From contig CANGOX010000002.1 of assembly GCA_947455605.1 (NCBI GenBank), forward strand, positions 1 through 64,000: DNA of 64,000 bases. The letters are read 5' to 3'. Under the pieces are notes generated by a model. That model was not told the origin of the DNA and did not search any database. It saw only the letters and a program-made list of their open reading frames with translations. The position numbers and the translations under genes are program-made. Shown in pieces: positions 18,435 to 28,326 of the stretch (within the stretch, counting starts at the first letter, position 1; every line of letters starts with the position of its first letter). The DNA is from Chitinophagaceae bacterium. Lineage in GTDB: Bacteria > Bacteroidota > Bacteroidia > Chitinophagales > Chitinophagaceae.

Positions 18435-19799
18435 ATGAAAAAAACACTACTCGCGCTACTATGGTTGCCCCTTGCGGCAATGGCCCAGCCGGCGGATGAT
18501 GCGGCTGCAATTAAGAAGATCTCTGATGAGATACTCCGTAATGGCAAGGCATACGACCTGCTTCGTCAGCTGACCAAACAGATCGGTGGCCGTTTAGCCG
18601 GTTCTCCACAGTTTGCCAAAGCGGTAGAATGGGGTAAAATAACCATGGAACAGAATGGGGCAGATAAAGTTTTCCTGCAGGAATGTATGGTGCCGCATTG
18701 GGTTCGGGGCGGACAAGATAAAGCCGTGATCACTGAAATAGACAAAAAGAAAACAAGCCGAACACTCGATGTACTCGCACTGGGTAATTCGTTGGGAAGC
18801 GGTACCGTTTCTGCCCAGGTGCTGGCCATTGATGATTTTGCAGAACTGGAAAGAAGAAAGGATGAAGTGAAAGGTAAGATCGTTTATTATAATCATGGTT
18901 TCGATCCTACCAATGTAAAACCCTTTGTTTCTTATGGACAAACTGGGCAGTACAGAGGCGCAGGCCCAAGCCGTGCGGCTAAATATGGTGCTGTGGGTGT
19001 GATGATCCGTTCTTTAACCGAATCAGCTGCCAACGATCCGCATACCGGTTCTACCCGTTATAATGATTCCTTTCCTAAAATACCCTGTATAGCTGTTGGG
19101 CCAAGGGATGCAGATTATGTGTGGGAAATGAGCCGGAAATCAAGTTTCAGCATGTCTATGTCTACTTATGGTCATAATCTGCCGGATACCATAGGCCATA
19201 ATGTGATCGCTGAATTAAAAGGAACCGAGTTTCCTGATCAATACATCACCATTGGAGGACACCTGGATAGCTGGGATGTAAATGAAGGTGCCAGTGATGA
19301 CGGAACCGGTGTGGTACATACCATTGAGATCATGCGTGCACTGCAGGCGATCGGTTATAAACCTAAACATACCTTGCGGTTTGTACTATTTGCCAACGAA
19401 GAGAATGGCTTACGTGGCGGCACAAAATATGCAGCAGAAGCTAAAGCCAAAAATGAAAAACATGTATTTGCCCTGGAAAGTGATGCAGGTGGTTTTACCC
19501 CCAGAGGATTTTCTTTACAGGTTAACAAAGAACAGATGGCTAAACTGAACAGCTGGATCCCATTACTGTCTCCTTATGGAACATTTGAATTTACTCCGGA
19601 TGGCGGTGGTGCCGATGTGGGCCCGCTCAACAGAACTTTTGGTATTCCGGTTGGTGAACTGATCCCAGACCCGCAACGTTATTTCGACCTTCACCACGCA
19701 AGAAGTGATGTTTTCGAAAATGTAAACAAGCGTGAGCTCTTATTAGGTGCTGTGAACATGGCTGCTTTGATCTACCTTGTAGATAAATACGGTTTATAA
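18435..19799 (+). CDS. Secreted M28-type metallopeptidase
   Basis: Signal peptide; ITIGGHLDSWDVNEGASDDGTGV, FVLFANEENGLRGG. Confidence 0.92.
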   Translation: MKKTLLALLWLPLAAMAQPADDAAAIKKISDEILRNGKAYDLLRQLTKQIGGRLAGSPQFAKAVEWGKITMEQNGADKVFLQECMVPHWVRGGQDKAVITEIDKKKTSRTLDVLALGNSLGSGTVSAQVLAIDDFAELERRKDEVKGKIVYYNHGFDPTNVKPFVSYGQTGQYRGAGPSRAAKYGAVGVMIRSLTESAANDPHTGSTRYNDSFPKIPCIAVGPRDADYVWEMSRKSSFSMSMSTYGHNLPDTIGHNVIAELKGTEFPDQYITIGGHLDSWDVNEGASDDGTGVVHTIEIMRALQAIGYKPKHTLRFVLFANEENGLRGGTKYAAEAKAKNEKHVFALESDAGGFTPRGFSLQVNKEQMAKLNSWIPLLSPYGTFEFTPDGGGADVGPLNRTFGIPVGELIPDPQRYFDLHHARSDVFENVNKRELLLGAVNMAALIYLVDKYGL

Positions 19800-20185
19800 T
19801 GAAAAAGACACTCTGGTCCATTACAGCTATTCTGGTTGTACTCTTATTGATATTCGGTTACTGGCGTTTCTATTTTATACTGGCAGAAGGTACACAGGCA
19901 GGTACGCTGAATATCTTCCAGAAAAAAGGCATTGTTTTCAAAACCTATGAAGGGAAAATTATTCTCAGTGGTTTTAAAGCCAATGTACAGAGTAATGAAT
20001 TTTCCTTTAGTGTAACCAATGAAAATGTGGCAGAACAGTTACTGAAAGTTTCCGGAAGGGAAGTGAATGTGCATTACAAACAATATTTCGGCTCTCTACC
20101 ATGGCGCGGAATGCAGAAATATATTGTGGATAGTATTTATGAAGTGCGGGGGTTACCGGGGGAGAGTATTATAAAACCAAAATAA
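19799..20185 (+). CDS. Conserved hypothetical protein, single TM
   Basis: Start overlaps the stop of the previous gene; FYFILAEGTQAGTLNIFQKKGIVFKTYEGKI. Confidence 0.75.
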   Translation: MKKTLWSITAILVVLLLIFGYWRFYFILAEGTQAGTLNIFQKKGIVFKTYEGKIILSGFKANVQSNEFSFSVTNENVAEQLLKVSGREVNVHYKQYFGSLPWRGMQKYIVDSIYEVRGLPGESIIKPK

Positions 20186-20194
20186 TATGGTGAT

Positions 20195-20272
20195 CGTGAG
20201 CCGTCAATCGTGAATCGTGTGTTGAAATTGTTGCTAATACTTTTACTCACGACTCACGATTGACGGCTCACG
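20195..20272. repeat. Inverted heptamer tract, family D (CGTNARY), site D1
   Basis: cgtgagc|cgtcaat|cgtgaat|cgtg versus reverse complement at 20248-20272 (24/25 match). Confidence 0.93.
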
Positions 20273-20277
20273 AAAAA

Positions 20278-20979
20278 CTAAGCATGCAGCAGAAAGATGG
20301 CCAGCCTTTTATGAATATCCGGCACTTCCTGTTTCCATTTTTTCACCGTTTGTGTACGGATATTTTCTGAAGAAGCGGTAATATCTACAGCAATACAAAA
20401 ACGGGTTTCTTCGCGACAGCTGTCTAACACTTCCTTGATCAGCGGATTATTTCGGTAAGGGGTTTCAATAAAAATTTGGGTGCAATTTCTTTTCTGCGAG
20501 TCGGCTTCTAATTCTTTGATCTTCTTTTTTCTTTCCAATGAGTCTATCGGCAGATAGCCGTGAAATTGAAAACACTGACCATTCATGCCACTGGCCATCA
20601 ATGCCAGCAAAATCGAACTGGGGCCTACCAATGGTTTTACTGAGATCTTGTATTGTTGGGCAGCTTCAACCAGGATCTGACCGGGGTCAGCCACACCCGG
20701 GCAACCTGCTTCACTAATAATACCGATATTCTTCCCTTCTTTGAGTAATTGCAGAAATTGCTTTTTTACTTCCTCTTCTGCTTTATGAATAATGTACCAC
20801 TGATAATCATCGATCACCATTTCTCTCCATATTTTTTTCAGAAAGCGGCGTGCGGTCTTATCATTTTCAACAAAAAAGACCTGACAGTCTTTTACTGCAT
20901 CGAGAATATAGGCAGGAATGGTTTCCAAAGCCTCTTCATGCAAAACGGTTGGAATGAGGTATAATTTTCCGGCACCCAT
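20278..20979 (-). CDS. RsmI-like SAM-dependent (tetrapyrrole methyltransferase family) protein
   Basis: GKLYLIPTVLHE, GIISEAGCPGVADPGQILVEAAQQ, VKPLVGPSSILLALMASG. Confidence 0.88.
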   Translation of the reverse strand: MGAGKLYLIPTVLHEEALETIPAYILDAVKDCQVFFVENDKTARRFLKKIWREMVIDDYQWYIIHKAEEEVKKQFLQLLKEGKNIGIISEAGCPGVADPGQILVEAAQQYKISVKPLVGPSSILLALMASGMNGQCFQFHGYLPIDSLERKKKIKELEADSQKRNCTQIFIETPYRNNPLIKEVLDSCREETRFCIAVDITASSENIRTQTVKKWKQEVPDIHKRLAIFLLHA

Positions 20980-20987
20980 ATTGAAAA

Positions 20988-21752
20988 CTATTTTTCATTG
21001 GGTTTGAGAGGATACATACTAAGTGTAGCGGCTACCACAGAATAAGCAGGTGCCAATAACCAGCCTACGATCGGAACAAGATGCATCATATAAAATACTA
21101 AACCATTTCCCACAGCAAGCCCTTTGTGGGTTCCGATAAAGAAAATACTTTCTGCCGGTGTTTTTTTATGGCGTTCCATACTGTAATCCAGCATAGAGAA
21201 TCCGTAATAGTAACATTCTACCAAAACCGCCAATACTGGGGTTAACCATCCGACAAATGGGATCAATCCCAATAATAAGATCGACAAAACATACACTGTT
21301 TGCCATAAACTGTTTCTTGCCGCAATGGCAATGCCGCGTTTGATATCTTTCAGGAACTGACTGAAATTGAAAGGGAAATTTCTCCCTTCAATTATCGCCT
21401 CCGTTCTTTCACTGAGATAGGCGAACAGGGGAGAGCCCACAATGAGAAAAAGGTATTTGAACAGAGAGAAGTAAAATAACATTAGAATCAGCCAAAGCAA
21501 TAAACTGCCCATGGTGAATAAGAATCCCAGAAAACTGCTGTTGATCTTATCCAGCCACTGTTTTAAACCTGTTTTCAGGATGATCCATTCAATAAAATCA
21601 CTGGAAGTGTTGCTGAAAAAATACATGCCTAATATGAACAGGGTGGTATAGATGATACCGGGTATGAGTATCCATTTCCACAGTTTATGTTTGATGATAA
21701 ACCGGTGAGCCTGGAAATACGCCTGTATGGCAATGATCATTTCTTTAAGCAC
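20988..21752 (-). CDS. EI24 domain-containing membrane protein
   Basis: Multi-TM; YGFSMLDYSMERHKKTPAESIFFIGTHKGLAVGNGLVFY. Confidence 0.75.
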   Translation of the reverse strand: MLKEMIIAIQAYFQAHRFIIKHKLWKWILIPGIIYTTLFILGMYFFSNTSSDFIEWIILKTGLKQWLDKINSSFLGFLFTMGSLLLWLILMLFYFSLFKYLFLIVGSPLFAYLSERTEAIIEGRNFPFNFSQFLKDIKRGIAIAARNSLWQTVYVLSILLLGLIPFVGWLTPVLAVLVECYYYGFSMLDYSMERHKKTPAESIFFIGTHKGLAVGNGLVFYMMHLVPIVGWLLAPAYSVVAATLSMYPLKPNEK

Positions 21753-21798
21753 GTATGGGGGAGTTTAGTATGGCAAAGTTAACATAATCCTTAGTTTT

Positions 21799-22431
21799 AT
21801 GGTCATGACAGCTATAACGCTCCTGCATTCCAATAAATTGCCCAATGCTTTTTACAGGCAAAAGAATGCATGCGCGGTGGCAAAAGCGCTGATAGGTAAG
21901 GTTTTGGTCACCCAATTCAAAGGTGTGTTAACCGCGGGGCGTATTGTTGAAACGGAAGCCTATAATGGCGTAGCAGACAAGGCCTCGCATGCCTGGAATG
22001 GCCGTAGAACAAATAGAACGGAGACCATGTATCTCGAAGGCGGGGTTACATATGTGTATCTCTGCTATGGTATTCACCATCTTTTTAATGTGGTTACCAA
22101 TAGGGCCGATATACCCCATGCCGTGCTTTTAAGAGCAGTAGAACCCCTGCTGGGCATTGAGGCCATGTTGAAACGGACTGGGAAAACCAAATGGGATCAT
22201 ACGCTTACCAGGGGGCCGGGTAATATGTCAAGGGCCATGGGTATTCTTGTAACACACAATGCTTTGGGTTTGCAGACTGATGAATTATGTATTGTAGATG
22301 ATGGGTTTACTATTAACCCTTCTCAGATCATTGCCACACCAAGAATTGGCGTTGATTATGCGGGTGAAGATGCATTATTGCCCTATCGCTTTATTCTCAA
22401 AGACAATCCTTATGTTAGTGGTAAGAAATAG
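21799..22431 (+). CDS. DNA-3-methyladenine glycosylase (AAG/Mpg family)
   Basis: GRIVETEAYNGVADKASHAWNGRRTNRTETMYLEGGVTYVYLCYGIHHLFNVVT. Confidence 0.95.
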   Translation: MVMTAITLLHSNKLPNAFYRQKNACAVAKALIGKVLVTQFKGVLTAGRIVETEAYNGVADKASHAWNGRRTNRTETMYLEGGVTYVYLCYGIHHLFNVVTNRADIPHAVLLRAVEPLLGIEAMLKRTGKTKWDHTLTRGPGNMSRAMGILVTHNALGLQTDELCIVDDGFTINPSQIIATPRIGVDYAGEDALLPYRFILKDNPYVSGKK

Positions 22432-22436
22432 AGAAG

Positions 22437-23306
22437 ATGAAAAAAAATTTCAGCATATTATTTGTATTCTGCTCCCTGGTTTTTTGGGGTAAAGCGCAGG
22501 AAGGAAAGATCATCCGGTTCAGCTCAGCAAATGCTATGTTTCCGGATACAGCCAGAGCCAATGGACATGATTATAACGGAAAACATTATAATGTGGCGGA
22601 TCATTATAGTGATAGTACTGTATTGATCTATGTGCCAAAACATTTTTCAGCCAAAAAGAAGATCAATTATGTATTCTGGTTTCATGGATGGGGAAACAAT
22701 ATTGATAGCGCCTGCAAACAATACGGACTGCTCAGCCAGTTTGAAGCATCCGGACGGAATGCCATTTTCATTTTCCCCGAAGGGCCAAAGAATGCACCCG
22801 ATAGTTATGGCGGGAAACTGGAACAACCGCAGGTGTTTCAGGGTTTAATGAATGAAGTGGTTGCAAAACTGGCAGAGAATAAAGTGATCAAACCCATTTC
22901 CGTTTTTCAGATCAATGATTTTGATATTTCATTGGCCGGCCATAGTGGTGCTTACCGCGTGATCAGCCGCATTATCAATAAAAGCCCCGTTAATGAAGTG
23001 ATCCTCTTTGATGCCATGTATGGACAGAATGATCTGTATATGCAATGGCTATCTGTTCCTGAACACCGCTTTATCAATATTTATACAAAAGACGGGGGTA
23101 CATATGATAACAGTCTTTTCTTCGTAACTAAATTAACAGATTCACTTCATGTGCCATTGGTTTCAGTACAGGAAGAACAAGTGGATGAAACGCTGCTGCG
23201 CAAAAACAATAAAGTTTTCATGTTCAGTAAACAGGCACACAATGATGTGATCCTGTATAACCGCAACTGGGAAAGATTTTTGCGGAATACACCCTTCAAG
23301 AAATAG
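22437..23306 (+). CDS. Secreted alpha/beta-hydrolase-like protein
   Basis: Signal peptide; VFWFHGWGNNIDS, ISLAGHSGAYRVI. Confidence 0.65.
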   Translation: MKKNFSILFVFCSLVFWGKAQEGKIIRFSSANAMFPDTARANGHDYNGKHYNVADHYSDSTVLIYVPKHFSAKKKINYVFWFHGWGNNIDSACKQYGLLSQFEASGRNAIFIFPEGPKNAPDSYGGKLEQPQVFQGLMNEVVAKLAENKVIKPISVFQINDFDISLAGHSGAYRVISRIINKSPVNEVILFDAMYGQNDLYMQWLSVPEHRFINIYTKDGGTYDNSLFFVTKLTDSLHVPLVSVQEEQVDETLLRKNNKVFMFSKQAHNDVILYNRNWERFLRNTPFKK

Positions 23307-23367
23307 GTATAAATACGCTACCACAGAAAATCCGGTTGTCATAGATTAATACCTTAAAATCTGTGAT

Positions 23368-23886
23368 ATGCGTAAATCTGAACAAGCCTATCCTGTCGAA
23401 ATAGTAGAAAGAATATTTTATATCAGAGGGCAAAAAATAATGCTCGATTTTGACCTTGCGCAAATGTATGGGGTGGAAACCCGAGCGCTTAAACAGGCAG
23501 TTAGAAGAAACAAGGATCATTTCCCCAAAGACTTTATGTTTATACTCAATCTAGCCGAGATGAAAAATATGGTATCACAAAATGTGATACCATCATTGAA
23601 AACTTTAGGTGGTGCCAGACCTATGGCATTCACTGAACAAGGCGTATCAATGCTTTCAAGCGTGCTGAAAAGTAAACGTGCAGTGAAAGTGAATATATCC
23701 ATCATGCGTGCATTTGTTCAGATGCGGCAACTACTTTCCAGTAATAAAGATCTCTCCAAAAAGATCGAAGAACTGGAAAAGAAGTACGATGGTCAATTTG
23801 GTATGGTGTTCGATGCCATCAAATCACTCATACACCAAAAGCAACAACCAAGGGAAAGGATAGGTTTTCTGAAAGACAAATTATAA
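23368..23886 (+). CDS. ORF6N domain-containing protein
   Basis: FYIRGQKIMLDFDLAQMYGVETRALKQAVRRNKDHFPKDFMF...FTEQGVSMLSSVLKSKRAVKVNISIMRAFVQMR. Confidence 0.9.
   Translation: MRKSEQAYPVEIVERIFYIRGQKIMLDFDLAQMYGVETRALKQAVRRNKDHFPKDFMFILNLAEMKNMVSQNVIPSLKTLGGARPMAFTEQGVSMLSSVLKSKRAVKVNISIMRAFVQMRQLLSSNKDLSKKIEELEKKYDGQFGMVFDAIKSLIHQKQQPRERIGFLKDKL
23569..23593. other. Palindrome inside ORF6N coding sequence
   Basis: atggtatcaca-aaa-tgtgataccat, 11-bp perfect arms. Confidence 0.85.
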
Positions 23887-23921
23887 AGAGGTTATCACAG
23901 TTTGTGATAACCTCTTTATAA
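23881..23921. other. 19-bp perfect hairpin spanning ORF6N stop codon
   Basis: ttataaagaggttatcaca-gtt-tgtgataacctctttataa; stop TAA at 23884-23886. Confidence 0.9.
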
Positions 23922-23951
23922 TCATTACAGAATAAATTCCGAAATATGCGA

Positions 23952-24971
23952 TCAGAATTTAGGACAGTTCACCGGTCTGTCTGTGGAAGGCCTTCTTGTA
24001 TAGATCAATGAGATCTCAATACCACCGCGATTTTGTGAAGCGGTCTTTAATGAAGAACTGTTATAATCATAGGTTGCCCCAAAACGGAAATCATCAAACT
24101 CCAGCCCCAGATAAGGAATAATGGCATCATTAAAACGTACCCAGGTTCCAAAATAAAAACTGGTGGATTTAGGTAGATCCGGTGTGGCATTCAGTTGTAT
24201 AGCGCCCCCCACCATGGTTTCGGAAGCACCCCCCTGGAACATTTGTAAGGCACTTACATGTAAAGTCGTTTTTTCTCCCAAAGGGAAATAACCACCGCCA
24301 TGAAAAGTCGTTCTCGGGTTCAATACATATTCCGCACCGGTAAAAGATTGTTTCGGGCGGTTGATATGATACATACTTACCCCAAAATAAAAATTATTAC
24401 GCTCACCTGTGGTTCCGTTATATAAGAGCCCGGCATTTACATCCAGGTAATTCGATTTGAGTGTGGCAGCATTGAATACTTCCGAAGTAACCCCCGTAAA
24501 ACCGGAGCCGGTTAGTTGATCTTCAAATTTCAGGTTGGCCGTATTGATAAGCATATTGGCATAGGTAACCTGAAAGCCAGCCCCTAACTGATTAAATCCA
24601 TCCTCATCCAATCCTTTATGATAAGCCGTAGACAGCGATGCATAATTAAATTGAACCGCACCATTGGCGCTGTTATCATTATAACCAACCACCCCCAGTC
24701 CCCAGGTATCATTACTGGCGATCCTGTCTTGCAGAATATGAAAATCGGCAGAAACCGTTGAAGTTGTAAATGCATTATTGATCGTGGGCCACTGGTTGCG
24801 GTAATTACCCGCTACACGATAGGTTCCATAAAACTTGCCGGTAAAAGCAGGGTTAAGGGTAAGTGGCGACGAAAAGAACTGCGAAAAATGCGGATCCTGT
24901 GCATTGGCTGTGGCCAATACCATACATAAACAGCAGAAAGTGAATAGTTTTCGCATAAACATCCGTAACAT
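23952..24971 (-). CDS. PorP/SprF family type IX secretion-associated membrane protein
   Basis: QDPHFSQFFSSPLTLNPAFTGKFYGTYRVAGNYRNQWPTINNAFTTSTVSADF. Confidence 0.93.
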   Translation of the reverse strand: MLRMFMRKLFTFCCLCMVLATANAQDPHFSQFFSSPLTLNPAFTGKFYGTYRVAGNYRNQWPTINNAFTTSTVSADFHILQDRIASNDTWGLGVVGYNDNSANGAVQFNYASLSTAYHKGLDEDGFNQLGAGFQVTYANMLINTANLKFEDQLTGSGFTGVTSEVFNAATLKSNYLDVNAGLLYNGTTGERNNFYFGVSMYHINRPKQSFTGAEYVLNPRTTFHGGGYFPLGEKTTLHVSALQMFQGGASETMVGGAIQLNATPDLPKSTSFYFGTWVRFNDAIIPYLGLEFDDFRFGATYDYNSSSLKTASQNRGGIEISLIYTRRPSTDRPVNCPKF

Positions 24972-25070
24972 CGAATTTAAGCGAATCTGCCGAAGTTGGC
25001 GGTTCGCATAACAAATATTATAGCTGTCTTAACTATTTGCCCGTTACGGGTGCGGGAAATAACCAGAGTA

Positions 25071-25724
25071 TTAAGATTGCATTTTGGTGCCAAATGCCAG
25101 GTCGCCTGCATCGCCGAGACCCGGAACAATATATCCTTTCGCGGTCAGTTCATCATCAATATCTCCACACCAGATGGTAATATTCTCGCCACATTCTCTG
25201 TGTATGTACTCTATACCCACAGTGCAGGCAATAGCTACTACAACATGTATTTCTTTAGGCGAACCCTCATCTTTCATGTACTGGATCGTCTTTACTATAG
25301 ACGCACCGGTAGCCAGCATGGGATCGCTGATGATGATGATACGATTATCGAGCGAAGGGCAGCTCATGTATTCCAAAGAAATTTCAAAAGTTCCGTCGCG
25401 GTGGTGTTTGCGGTATGCAGAGATAAAGGCGTTATCCGCTTTATCAAAATAATTGAGCATGCCATTATGTAAAGGAAGACCGGCACGTAAAATCGTAGCC
25501 AAAACCGGCTGAAACTCCAGTAATTTGCTTTCATGTATACCTAACGGAGTAGGAACTTCTACCGTTTTCCATGGCAATAATTTACTGATCTCATAGGCAG
25601 CTACCTCCCCAATACGCTCCAGATTACGGCGGAAGCGCAGGCGGTCGCCCTGAATATTTACATCTCTCAATTCAGAAACCCAGTTGCTTACCAGGCTGTG
25701 TTGCTCGCTTAAATTAATTATCAT
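25071..25724 (-). CDS. upp: Uracil phosphoribosyltransferase
   Basis: LATILRAGLPLHNGMLNYFDKAD, IIISDPMLATGASIV, GDAGDLAFGT. Confidence 0.93.
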   Translation of the reverse strand: MIINLSEQHSLVSNWVSELRDVNIQGDRLRFRRNLERIGEVAAYEISKLLPWKTVEVPTPLGIHESKLLEFQPVLATILRAGLPLHNGMLNYFDKADNAFISAYRKHHRDGTFEISLEYMSCPSLDNRIIIISDPMLATGASIVKTIQYMKDEGSPKEIHVVVAIACTVGIEYIHRECGENITIWCGDIDDELTAKGYIVPGLGDAGDLAFGTKMQS

Positions 25725-25860
25725 GGCTCCGGGGAATTTCAGTCTTTGGATGCCCCAAAACTAAATTCTATCGGTTGGAATGGAAAATTTATGTTTTTGG
25801 TTCTTTTTTGATTGATTTTTCTATTTGAAGGCTTTATAAATGTTACAACCCGATCTTCGG

Positions 25861-25997
25861 GAACCCGGGTCGCTCAGGCTCCCGGCTTAGCCGGGAGCCT
25901 CGTACCTTTTACCGGGCTGCTTTGGCCTCTGATAAGATATGCTTCGCAGTATCTTATCTATCATCGCTTCGCTTGATACCGAACCCAAAGAGGCCCG
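25861..25997. repeat. Palindromic island (nested inverted repeats)
   Basis: ggctcccggct-t-agccgggagcc (25877-25899), gataagata...tatcttatc (25931-25958), tatca...tgata (25959-25978). Confidence 0.8.
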
Positions 25998-26148
25998 TCC
26001 ACAGGTACTGATTAGGGGTCGAATAGCGGTTTTGCAGTATTTCAAAAAGTAAATAGAGAAACTGCTATTAATCAACAATCAAGCATTGAAACATTCTTAA
26101 CGAAACAAACACAAATAAATTCTTACTTTAACACCGAAACAAATCCAA

Positions 26149-26580
26149 ATGAAAAAGATACTCATCATAGTCTGCTTATCAGTAAGCATATTCGCTTGTA
26201 AAAACGAAAAGAAAGACAAAAAATTCGATAGCGAGAATTACGAAAAGGTAAAAGAAACCCTGGCTGATAAAGAGAAGAACAATCCTGTCCGGTTTTTAAC
26301 CGTAAGCAATAAAGACCATAAAAATATCATCGGCCAAACCGTAGTGAAAGGAACGATCACCAACAGTGCCACCGTATGTACGTATAAAGACGTGGAACTC
26401 CGTTTATCCTTTTACAGTAAAACTGCCACTAAACTGGATGAAGTAGTAGAAACCATTTACGAAACGGTTGCCCCGGGCAAAACAGTGAAATTCAAGACCA
26501 AATATTTTGCACCAAAGGGTACAGATAGTGTGGCGATAAAAGTGATGAAAGCTGCCGGCGATGCACCGGGTACTAAATAA
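26149..26580 (+). CDS. Hypothetical lipoprotein
   Basis: SVSIFACKNEKK lipobox; 143 aa. Confidence 0.8.
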   Translation: MKKILIIVCLSVSIFACKNEKKDKKFDSENYEKVKETLADKEKNNPVRFLTVSNKDHKNIIGQTVVKGTITNSATVCTYKDVELRLSFYSKTATKLDEVVETIYETVAPGKTVKFKTKYFAPKGTDSVAIKVMKAAGDAPGTK

Positions 26581-28227
26581 TTAAACAAAGGAAAATGTAC
26601 CTCCATCAAATAACCCTTTATCGCTCAATTTCAAATGCGGTATAACCAATAGCGCCATAAAACTCAAGGTCATAAATGGTGCTCCCAATGAAGAACCTAA
26701 ACCTTTTGCCATGGCATCTATCTCAGTATAGGCATCAGCTACTTTGTAACCATCATCCGCACTCATTAATCCTGCAACAGGCAGTCCCAATACTTTTGCA
26801 TCAGTGGCACTTACACAACTTACCCCACCTCTTTCTTTAATAACCAGATTGATGGCTTTGGCCAGGCTTTCATCATCGGCGCCAACGGCAACAATATTAT
26901 GACTGTCGTGAGCCACAGAAGAAGCAATAGCCCCCTGTTTGAATCCGAAATTTTTAATAAAACATTTGGCGATGGGTGCGGTGTGATAGCGGTTGATCAC
27001 CACCATCTTTAAAATGTCATTGTCAACATCACTTATCCATTCGCCATTATTTTCTTTACCGGTTAATTCTAAACGGTTGGTGATGAGTTGCCCGTCTAAT
27101 GCTTCTATTACGGGGATCTTTCCATCCGTGGAAGGATAATTTTCTTTTTTGATGGCTAATGCCGCAGCCGAAATTTCCTCACAATCAAATTGGTTGATAG
27201 GTGTGGTTGCTACAGATTGGATAAATGATTTGCCATCTTCCGCCACAAGTTCTCCATCAATATAGGTTTGATGAATGATAAAATTCGTCAAATCATTCGC
27301 CACAATAAAATCCGCAGGATCTCCTTTGCGGAGCATGCCGATACTCAGGTCGTAATGCAAAACAGGATTCACACAGGCGGCCCTCACCACATTAAAAATA
27401 TCATGCCCTTTGGCAATGGCCCTTGCGCATAATTGATTGAGATGCCCTGCCACTAAACTATCGGGATGTTTATCATCACTGCAGAACATGATCATCCTTG
27501 GATGGTCTTCCAGCAGTTCGATCAGTGCTTCAAAATTCTTGGCCGCACTTCCTTCGCGGATCAGAATTTTCATGCCGTGCTGCAATTTATCAACGGCTTC
27601 TTCAGCGGTAAAACATTCATGATCGGTGGAAATTCCGGCTTCAATATATTCTTTGGCTTTTTCACCACGTAAACCCGGCGCATGACCATCGATCGGTTTA
27701 CCCAGTGCATGTGCGGCCCTGATCTTTTGCATCACTTCCGGGTCCTTGAATAAAACACCGGGGAAGTTCATCATCTCACTCAGGTATTTGATCTCATCTT
27801 TCTCTAATAATTTCTTTACATCCTCGCTGTTCAAAGCTGCACCCGCTGTTTCAAAAATGGTGGCAGGAACACAACTGGGAGCACCAAAATTGAACTTGAA
27901 TGGAACCTGTTTGCCATTTGCGATCATAAATTCCACACCTTCCATTCCACAAACATTCGCTATCTCATGCGGATCACTTACCGTGCCTACCGAACCATGT
28001 ACAACCGCCAATCTTGCAAATTCACTGGGTATGAGCATGCTGCTTTCTATGTGAACATGACTATCTACAAAGCCGGGCATTATAAATTTACCGACTGGAT
28101 TTGGCCCGTCACCGATTTTCGTGATCGAGCCGATCACACCATTTTCAATACGGATCTCTGCCTGATAAATGGCTTTCTTCCAAACGTCTACGAGGTTTCC
28201 GCTTATAGTAAATGAACCTTTCTGCAT
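26581..28227 (-). CDS. ade: Adenine deaminase
   Basis: [44 protein letters not shown]-terminal ...[12 protein letters not shown]. Confidence 0.95.
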   Translation of the reverse strand: MQKGSFTISGNLVDVWKKAIYQAEIRIENGVIGSITKIGDGPNPVGKFIMPGFVDSHVHIESSMLIPSEFARLAVVHGSVGTVSDPHEIANVCGMEGVEFMIANGKQVPFKFNFGAPSCVPATIFETAGAALNSEDVKKLLEKDEIKYLSEMMNFPGVLFKDPEVMQKIRAAHALGKPIDGHAPGLRGEKAKEYIEAGISTDHECFTAEEAVDKLQHGMKILIREGSAAKNFEALIELLEDHPRMIMFCSDDKHPDSLVAGHLNQLCARAIAKGHDIFNVVRAACVNPVLHYDLSIGMLRKGDPADFIVANDLTNFIIHQTYIDGELVAEDGKSFIQSVATTPINQFDCEEISAAALAIKKENYPSTDGKIPVIEALDGQLITNRLELTGKENNGEWISDVDNDILKMVVINRYHTAPIAKCFIKNFGFKQGAIASSVAHDSHNIVAVGADDESLAKAINLVIKERGGVSCVSATDAKVLGLPVAGLMSADDGYKVADAYTEIDAMAKGLGSSLGAPFMTLSFMALLVIPHLKLSDKGLFDGGTFSFV

Positions 28228-28326
28228 AGGGATCTGTTATCTTAAATGAAGTATAAAAAATGTTTCAGCTCTTGCGGCATCAGTTTAAGCCGTTAAATTT
28301 GATAAATTCAAAACGAAAGTAAGTAT

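Noticed and set aside
25887-26078. 63-aa minus-strand ORF in the upp/lipoprotein gap
   Set aside because: Composed of palindromic repeat DNA; no start context or conserved motif, treated as non-coding.
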